A stretch of DNA of 6,605 bases from Sulfurimonas sp. (lineage in GTDB: Bacteria > Campylobacterota > Campylobacteria > Campylobacterales > Sulfurimonadaceae). The position numbers were made by a program, and so were the translations under genes. The DNA lies in contig JAUSKV010000259.1 in assembly GCA_030646745.1 (NCBI GenBank), positions 1 to 6,605 on the forward strand. Direction: 5' to 3'. Positions 1 to 6,605 of this stretch are shown here, one piece after another; the stretch's first letter is position 1, and each line of letters opens with the position of its first letter. Under the pieces are notes generated by a model that had not been told where the DNA came from, ran no database searches, and saw only the letters and a list, made by a program, of their open reading frames with translations.

Positions 1-3141
<3,141 letters not shown>

Positions 3142-3148
3142 TTATATA

Positions 3149-3153
3149 CTCCC
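3149..3153 (-). promoter_or_regulatory. Ribosome binding site of the GGDEF-EAL gene
   Basis: GGGAG on the minus strand, seven bases before the ATG at 3141-3139. It supports this start for the 729-residue protein. The same GGGAG with seven-base spacing precedes the 90-residue gene at 5422. Confidence 0.75.
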
Positions 3154-3187
3154 ACTACTACATATAGATAATCATTAATTTGTTTGC

Positions 3188-3196
3188 ATTATAACA
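3188..3196 (-). promoter_or_regulatory. Extended -10 promoter (TGT-TATAAT) for the GGDEF-EAL/ligA unit
   Basis: The minus strand reads TGTTATAAT: a consensus TATAAT (3193-3188) preceded by the TGN extension. No TTGACA-like hexamer sits 16-18 bases upstream, which is normal for the main sigma factor of Campylobacterota. Transcription would begin near 3181, giving a leader of about 40 bases. The element lies about eight bases beyond the end of the MATE remnant, so it appears to drive the sensor gene and, through the ATGA overlap, ligA. It is a sequence match only. Confidence 0.65.
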
Positions 3197-3203
3197 TTTT
3201 CAT

Positions 3204-3294
3204 CTAAATCTTTATATTGAGCCAAGCTCTTCTTTTGCTAAATATACCAAAGAAAGAGACCTTGAATGTGCGTTTCAACATTCATCAATTACAA
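3204..3294 (-). pseudogene. Decayed remnant of a MATE transporter gene 3' end
   Basis: This stretch aligns base by base with the 3' end of the intact MATE gene (3837-3925) in the same orientation. By hand I count about 70 identities over about 89 aligned bases with two one-base gaps. Shared blocks include the terminal GATTTAG with the stop codon, TGGTATATTTA, and TGAATGTTGA. Read like the MATE C-terminus it gives MNVETHIQGLFLWYI, then a TAG where the intact gene has Tyr, then QKK followed by a frameshift; the intact protein has MNVETLIKGVIFWYIYQKR. It cannot encode a transporter. It is either what is left of a second, tandem MATE gene or a copied 3' fragment. The divergence suggests an old event. 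The match fades beyond about 3300. Confidence 0.75.
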
Positions 3295-3456
3295 TTATGC
3301 CTCTGTGAGTGAATCTCCACTTTTTACAACTTTTGAAATCAAAGACTTTAAGATTTTTAAATACGAAGCTATATCAACCTGAGAGTATCCATTCTATCAT
3401 TATTCGTAAGATTTATAAGTTTGTGGAGTGGATTGTAAAAGGTAAATTTGTTGAGT

Positions 3457-3621
3457 TCAAAATGCATATGTTACTTTTGCATTTTTTACTGTTTCGATAG
3501 CTACTTTCATAATGTTTTTTGATTTTACATTACTATCTACTTTTTTTATTACTAATTTAGGTAATTTAACTTCACTAATAGATATATTGGAAACTTTACC
3601 ATCTTTATATATATAAGCCAC
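3457..3621 (-). CDS. Candidate small basic protein, 54 residues, unknown function
   Basis: A minus-strand frame opens with GTG and runs 54 codons to a TGA. The sequence starts VAYIYKDGKVSNISISEVKL and ends VKNAKVTYAF. I do not recognise a family. It is lysine-rich (11 Lys against 4 Asp/Glu), soluble-looking, and has no Cys, signal peptide or membrane segment. What favours a real gene is an AGAGGA ribosome binding site six bases before the GTG (3633-3628) and AT-rich sequence upstream with a TATAAA-like element. The residue mix also looks like a protein and not like random translation of AT-rich DNA. Against it are the short length, the GTG start and the lack of a known relative. It stands alone between the MATE gene and the GGDEF-EAL gene, inside the interval bracketed by the MATE repeats. 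It could be a surviving accessory gene, a fragment, or chance. Confidence 0.5.
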   Translation of the reverse strand: MAYIYKDGKVSNISISEVKLPKLVIKKVDSNVKSKNIMKVAIETVKNAKVTYAF

Positions 3622-3755
3622 AATAAATCCTCTTTTTATATTTATAAAATAATAACATACTATTCAAATCTATTCATATTTTCGAGTGGTTGCTTGGGTG
3701 AAAGTGAGGTAGTTTTTGTGCGTACAATCTTAGCAATCCAAGGGAATTTGTTGCT

Positions 3756-3783
3756 TTGGTATGTGGAAATTTCCACATGCCAA
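3756..3783. repeat. 28-base palindrome downstream of the MATE gene
   Basis: The core ATGTGGAAATTTCCACAT (3761-3778) is a perfect 18-base palindrome centred between 3769 and 3770. Beyond one T/G mismatch (3760/3779) the symmetry continues for four more pairs, TTGG with CCAA. It lies 53 bases past the MATE stop codon. No T-run follows on either strand and a hairpin would have almost no loop, so it is a poor intrinsic terminator. A dimeric regulator's binding site, a transcript-end stem-loop or one copy of a dispersed palindromic repeat are all possible. Confidence 0.7.
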
Positions 3784-3836
3784 CTAAACTTCGTCACTCT
3801 GGTACCCTAACGGGCTTTAAATTCACTATTTCACAA

Positions 3837-5120
3837 CTAAATCTCAGTATCGAGCCATCTTCTTTTTTGATAAATATACCAGAAAATCACTCCTTTTATG
3901 AGCGTCTCAACATTCATAATTACAAAAATTGCGATGATTCCAAAGCCCATGTTATAGGCTATATAGGAGGGAATGACTCTAAATATCCAGAGGGATGCCA
4001 CACTCACATAGAGGGTTATTTTGGTAGCCCCTGCTCCGCGAAGTGCGGCGGAATAGACAAAAACCAGAGCTAACGGAATTTGAGCCAAACCTACTAAGAT
4101 AAGATAAGTGGAAGCCACTTGTATAGTCTGCGCATCTTTTGTAAAAAAGCTCACCAAAAACTCAGGAAAAAATATGAGACATGCACCGACAAAACCCATA
4201 AACACATACGCAACTCTCCCGCTGATAACACCCATAGCGAAGGCTCTCTCTTTGTTATTCGCACCCAAATTCTGCCCGACCAGAGCCATAGCAGCTATTG
4301 CAAAACCGAATCCGGGCATAAAAGCAATTCCCTCGATGCGAAGCCCCACTTGATACCCGGCTAGTTCCGCAGTTCCGTAATAGGCGATGATGGCGACAAA
4401 AAGTAAGAAAGAGAGACTCGAAATCCCTCGCTCTAGTGCCGCACTCCATCCCACATGCCAAGCTTTTATCAAATCTTTGATGCGGATGATTGGAATGAAG
4501 GTGAGCTTTGAATACGGATTTTTAAGAAGAAACAGATAAGCAACAACACTAAACATGTATGCTATCAAAGTCGCATATGCCGCACCCTCAATGCCATGCG
4601 CTTCAAAACCAAAATGCCCAAAAATAAAAACATAGTTCAAAAAAGCGTTCAGTGCTGCAGCGAGAAGTTTTATATAGAGTGAACTTTTTGTATCTCCAGC
4701 CGCTGAGAGTGCGTTGTAAAAAAGTGTGTCCAAAAAAATAAGCGGCATTCCGCATGCCAAGATACCGAAGAAAAGTCCGCCCTGATGGACAACCTCTGGT
4801 TCTGCACCCATCAAAGCATAAAGAGATTCGCTACCAAAATAGCCGCCAACGGCTACAAATAGAGACAAAATAAAGGCAAAGATTCCCAGCGAGTAAAGCA
4901 AAGCAGAAGCTCTTTTTTTGCGACCCTGCCCGATAAAGCGTGAAATGAGTGCATTCCCACCCACCACATAAAGCGTCATCAAAACATTCACAACCATCAT
5001 AAACTGCATGCTCATGCCAACGGCGGCTAATGCCTGAACGCTCACCATTCCGACCATAATCATGTCAATCATGATTTGAAGGATATCGACTAAATGTTTG
5101 AGTGCAGCGGGGATTGCCAA
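3837..5120 (-). CDS. MATE-family multidrug/cation antiporter
   Basis: Inner-membrane transporter that by family exports drugs or metabolites in exchange for Na+ or H+; the substrate cannot be read from sequence. The 427 residues form about 12 membrane segments in two similar halves. The internal repeat shows in NALSAAGDTKSSL (136-148) against AALRGAGATKITL (358-370), and in ISRFIGQGRKKRA (59-71) against LVGQNLGANNKERA (280-293). IEGIAFMPGFGFAIAAMALVGQ (262-283) is characteristic of prokaryotic MATE proteins. The first standard start is TTG at 5120, but it cuts into the first membrane segment and has no clear ribosome binding site. The frame stays open upstream and reads SSDTKHVFKLAIPAAL, as a MATE N-terminus should. 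An ATT at 5165-5163 follows a GAGG and would give 442 residues, overlapping the upstream gene by 16 bases. It follows the 90-residue gene and helicase gene on the same strand, probably as one operon. A decayed copy of its 3' end lies at 3204-3294. Confidence 0.93.
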   Translation of the reverse strand: MAIPAALKHLVDILQIMIDMIMVGMVSVQALAAVGMSMQFMMVVNVLMTLYVVGGNALISRFIGQGRKKRASALLYSLGIFAFILSLFVAVGGYFGSESLYALMGAEPEVVHQGGLFFGILACGMPLIFLDTLFYNALSAAGDTKSSLYIKLLAAALNAFLNYVFIFGHFGFEAHGIEGAAYATLIAYMFSVVAYLFLLKNPYSKLTFIPIIRIKDLIKAWHVGWSAALERGISSLSFLLFVAIIAYYGTAELAGYQVGLRIEGIAFMPGFGFAIAAMALVGQNLGANNKERAFAMGVISGRVAYVFMGFVGACLIFFPEFLVSFFTKDAQTIQVASTYLILVGLAQIPLALVFVYSAALRGAGATKITLYVSVASLWIFRVIPSYIAYNMGFGIIAIFVIMNVETLIKGVIFWYIYQKRRWLDTEI

Positions 5121-5149
5121 CTTAAAAACATGCTTCGTGTCGCTACTGA

Positions 5150-5422
5150 TTAATCTTGAAAAAATTGGGCTACCTCGCTCATCGTATCTATCAATTCCTC
5201 TTTTGTATTAAACTCTAGGACTGTTCTTGTTTTTACATCTTCGCTTGGCTGTGTAAAATCAAAGACCAAAATATAGGAGAGAAGTTTCACTTTTTCACCG
5301 TAAAGTTCCTCCCACTCCAAACTCATCTCTGCCACTTCGCCATGCAAATCGACAACAACGGCAGGATAGAGTCTTGTGATTTTTGAGAGGTCTAAATCGC
5401 CCTCTTTTGATTTATAAATCAT
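5150..5422 (-). CDS. Small acidic protein of unknown function, 90 residues
   Basis: I do not recognise a named family. The protein is soluble and acidic, with no signal peptide, membrane segment or metal-binding cysteines. It reads as a compact alpha/beta fold: PAVVVDLHGEVAEMSLEWEELYG at 20-42, a hydrophobic strand KLLSYILVFDF at 46-56, and a C-terminal helix KEELIDTMSEVAQFFQD at 74-90. A strong GGGAG sits seven bases before the ATG, so the start is firm. It begins 24 bases after the helicase stop and ends 29 bases before the MATE TTG, or overlaps the longer MATE form by 16 bases, so it is almost certainly co-transcribed with both. Position alone does not tell its role; a helper of the helicase is possible but unsupported. 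Confidence 0.85.
   Translation of the reverse strand: MIYKSKEGDLDLSKITRLYPAVVVDLHGEVAEMSLEWEELYGEKVKLLSYILVFDFTQPSEDVKTRTVLEFNTKEELIDTMSEVAQFFQD
5173..5176 (-). promoter_or_regulatory. Possible ribosome binding site for an upstream, non-standard MATE start
   Basis: GAGG on the minus strand lies seven bases before an in-frame ATT (5165-5163), inside the 3' end of the 90-residue gene. No equally good site precedes the TTG at 5120. It matters only because it bears on where the MATE protein begins. ATT starts are rare, so this is tentative. Confidence 0.3.
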
Positions 5423-5446
5423 TACTAAACTCCCTCATAAATTTAT

Positions 5447-6605
5447 TCATCGTAACAACTCGAGCAACTCATCACCGCTGAATTTCATATCTTCTTGCTG
5501 TTTGTTATTGTCATAAATCCCATCCTGAAGCGACTGTTTTTTCTTTTGAAGCTCTAAAATCTTCTGCTCAATAGAGTTTTCAACAATGAGTTTATAAACA
5601 AAAACTGCCTTTGTCTGCCCTATGCGGTAGGCTCTGTCCGTGGCTTGATTCTCAACTGCAGGATTCCACCATGGGTCGTAGTGGATGACGGTGTCGGCTT
5701 CTACTAAGGTTAGCCCTACTCCGCCCGCTTTGAGGGAGATGAGAAATATATCGGCGTCCCCTTTTGTAAACTTCTCAATTGATTCTTCTCTGTTTTTTGT
5801 CGAACCTGTGAGTTTGGTGTATTTCACACCCATCTCCATGATTTTTTCTTCAATAATAGCCAACATAGAGGTAAATTGCGAAAAGACAAGTATCTTTCTG
5901 CCCTCTTGCAAAAGCTCATCGACAAGGTCTAAAAAAAGCTCCAGTTTTGCGGACTCTTTTACCTTCTTCGCCTCATCGATTTTAAGAAGTGAGGGGTCGC
6001 AACAAACTTGACGAAGCTTGAGAAGTGCATCGAGTATGGTAATGTGCGAAGAGCCGATTCCCTTCTTGCTCACCGCTTCACGCACTTTTTTCTCCATGGT
6101 TACGCGTATGGCTTCGTAGAGTTTTGACTGCTTCTCTTCAAACTGCGTATATTTTATTATCTCCGATTTTAGTGGGAGTTCATGGGCTACTTTCTCTTTT
6201 GTTCGTCGCACCATAAAGGGTTTGACTCTTTTGTTTTGCTATACTTGTCTTGCAAAATCATGCTCTTTTTCTATAGGTGTTTGGTAGTAGTTTCTAAAAA
6301 AAGTGAGCGTGTCCAAAAACCCCGGCATCAAGAAACTAAAAATCGACCAAAGTTCCCCCAAATGGTTCTCAATAGGCGTTCCGCTTAGAGCCAATCTATG
6401 CTCGGATTTGAGGGTTTTTATTGCCACCGTCATTTTTGTTGTCGGATTTTTTATCTTTTGTGCTTCATCCAAAATAATGTATAAAAAACTCTCCGCATCA
6501 AGCTTCTCTTTGTCTCGGACAATGAGCGGATAGGTCGTGAGAACTAAATCATGCTTTGCTATCTCGCCAAATCTTTCTGCTCTGTCGCTCCCATGCAGGG
6601 AGAGA
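5447..6605 (-). pseudogene. SNF2/HepA-type helicase, C-terminal part, interrupted by an in-frame amber codon
   Basis: SNF2-family ATPases use ATP to translocate on duplex DNA and remodel protein-DNA complexes. The gene enters from the right edge. Seen in order: motif II ILDEAQKIKNP; motif III LALSGTPIENHLGELWSIFSFL; the linker KPFMVRRTKEKVAHELP; then the helicase C domain with KILVFSQFTSML, LISLKAGGVGLTL and QATDRAYRIGQ, whose two arginines are the expected motif VI residues. It ends in LLELLR and a TGA 24 bases before the 90-residue gene. One TAG at 6241-6239 splits the frame, between DFARQV and QNKRVKPF. The frame is otherwise open for 386 codons and needs no frameshift. Translation could restart at ATG 6214, giving a 255-residue piece that lacks the ATP-binding half, but no good ribosome binding site precedes it. 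Walker A and the N-terminus lie outside the window. A sequencing error or an ancestral codon such as TTG, CAG or AAG would explain the TAG. The family call is firm; the broken state is less certain. Confidence 0.85.

Larger units (their letters stand above)
3204..3925. repeat. Direct repeat pair: MATE 3' end (3837-3925) and decayed copy (3204-3294)
   Basis: Two copies in the same orientation, about three-quarters identical by hand alignment, bracket about 540 bases that hold the candidate small gene and the palindrome. The layout fits a decayed tandem gene duplication. It also superficially resembles an element that duplicated the 3' end of its target gene, but no integrase or transposase is present between the copies. 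Confidence 0.6.

Noticed and set aside
3266..3382. Plus-strand open frame of 38 codons ending FEIKDFKIFKYEAIST
   Set aside because: The second half looks somewhat protein-like, but the first part is antisense to the MATE remnant, there is no ribosome binding site, and it stops at 38 codons. At most it is a fragment.
3309..3500. Plus-strand open frame of 63 codons
   Set aside because: It has a GTG start with no ribosome binding site, its product looks like translated AT-rich noise, and it runs antisense to the end of the better-supported small gene at 3457-3621.
3756..3783. Palindrome as the intrinsic terminator of the MATE operon
   Set aside because: No U-run follows on the minus strand and the fold would have almost no loop, so it was listed as a palindrome of unknown role.
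3204..3925. Integrated mobile element with attachment-site repeats
   Set aside because: The direct repeats fit superficially, but there is no integrase or transposase, the interval is only about 540 bases, and the repeat copies are too diverged for a recent insertion.
3756..4073. Plus-strand open frame of 105 codons
   Set aside because: Most of it is antisense to the MATE gene, it begins inside the palindrome, and it shows no ribosome binding site or recognisable domain.
4255..4461. Minus-strand open frame of 68 codons inside the MATE gene
   Set aside because: It lies entirely within the MATE gene in a different frame, and the MATE frame carries the family motifs across this stretch.

Overview
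The window looks like chromosomal DNA from a Campylobacterota (epsilonproteobacterial) species, most like Sulfurimonas and relatives. The reasons are low GC, tightly packed co-directional genes, an extended -10 promoter with no obvious -35 box, an LigA N-terminus of the type seen in that group, and a membrane-anchored Cache-GGDEF-EAL protein. This assignment comes from recognising protein styles, not from a database search. All genes I can support are on the minus strand, so transcription runs from high to low coordinates.

Right part (6605 to 3837): the C-terminal part of an SNF2/HepA-type helicase enters from the right edge. It is broken by one in-frame amber codon (6241-6239), with all later helicase motifs intact. 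After 24 bases comes a 90-residue acidic protein of unknown function, then a MATE-family efflux transporter. The three look like one transcription unit. The MATE start is unclear: its first standard start codon is a TTG with no good ribosome binding site, and coding-like sequence continues upstream of it.

Middle (3836 to 3142): about 700 AT-rich bases without a long gene. They hold a near-perfect 28-base palindrome, a candidate 54-residue GTG-started gene with a good ribosome binding site, and a 91-base decayed copy of the MATE 3' end. They end in the promoter of the next gene. The decayed copy and the intact MATE 3' end are direct repeats, about three-quarters identical by hand alignment, bracketing the palindrome and the small gene.

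Left part (3141 to 1): a 729-residue membrane sensor with a Cache-like periplasmic domain, a degenerate GGDEF domain and a complete EAL domain, predicted to be a c-di-GMP phosphodiesterase. Its stop codon overlaps the start of ligA (NAD-dependent DNA ligase) in an ATGA junction, so the two genes should be co-transcribed and probably translationally coupled. LigA runs off the left edge after 318 residues.

I see no CRISPR array, tRNA, rRNA, intact insertion sequence or defence system. The points most worth a second look are the helicase amber codon, the MATE start, the MATE remnant with the small gene beside it, and the pairing of a c-di-GMP enzyme with ligA.
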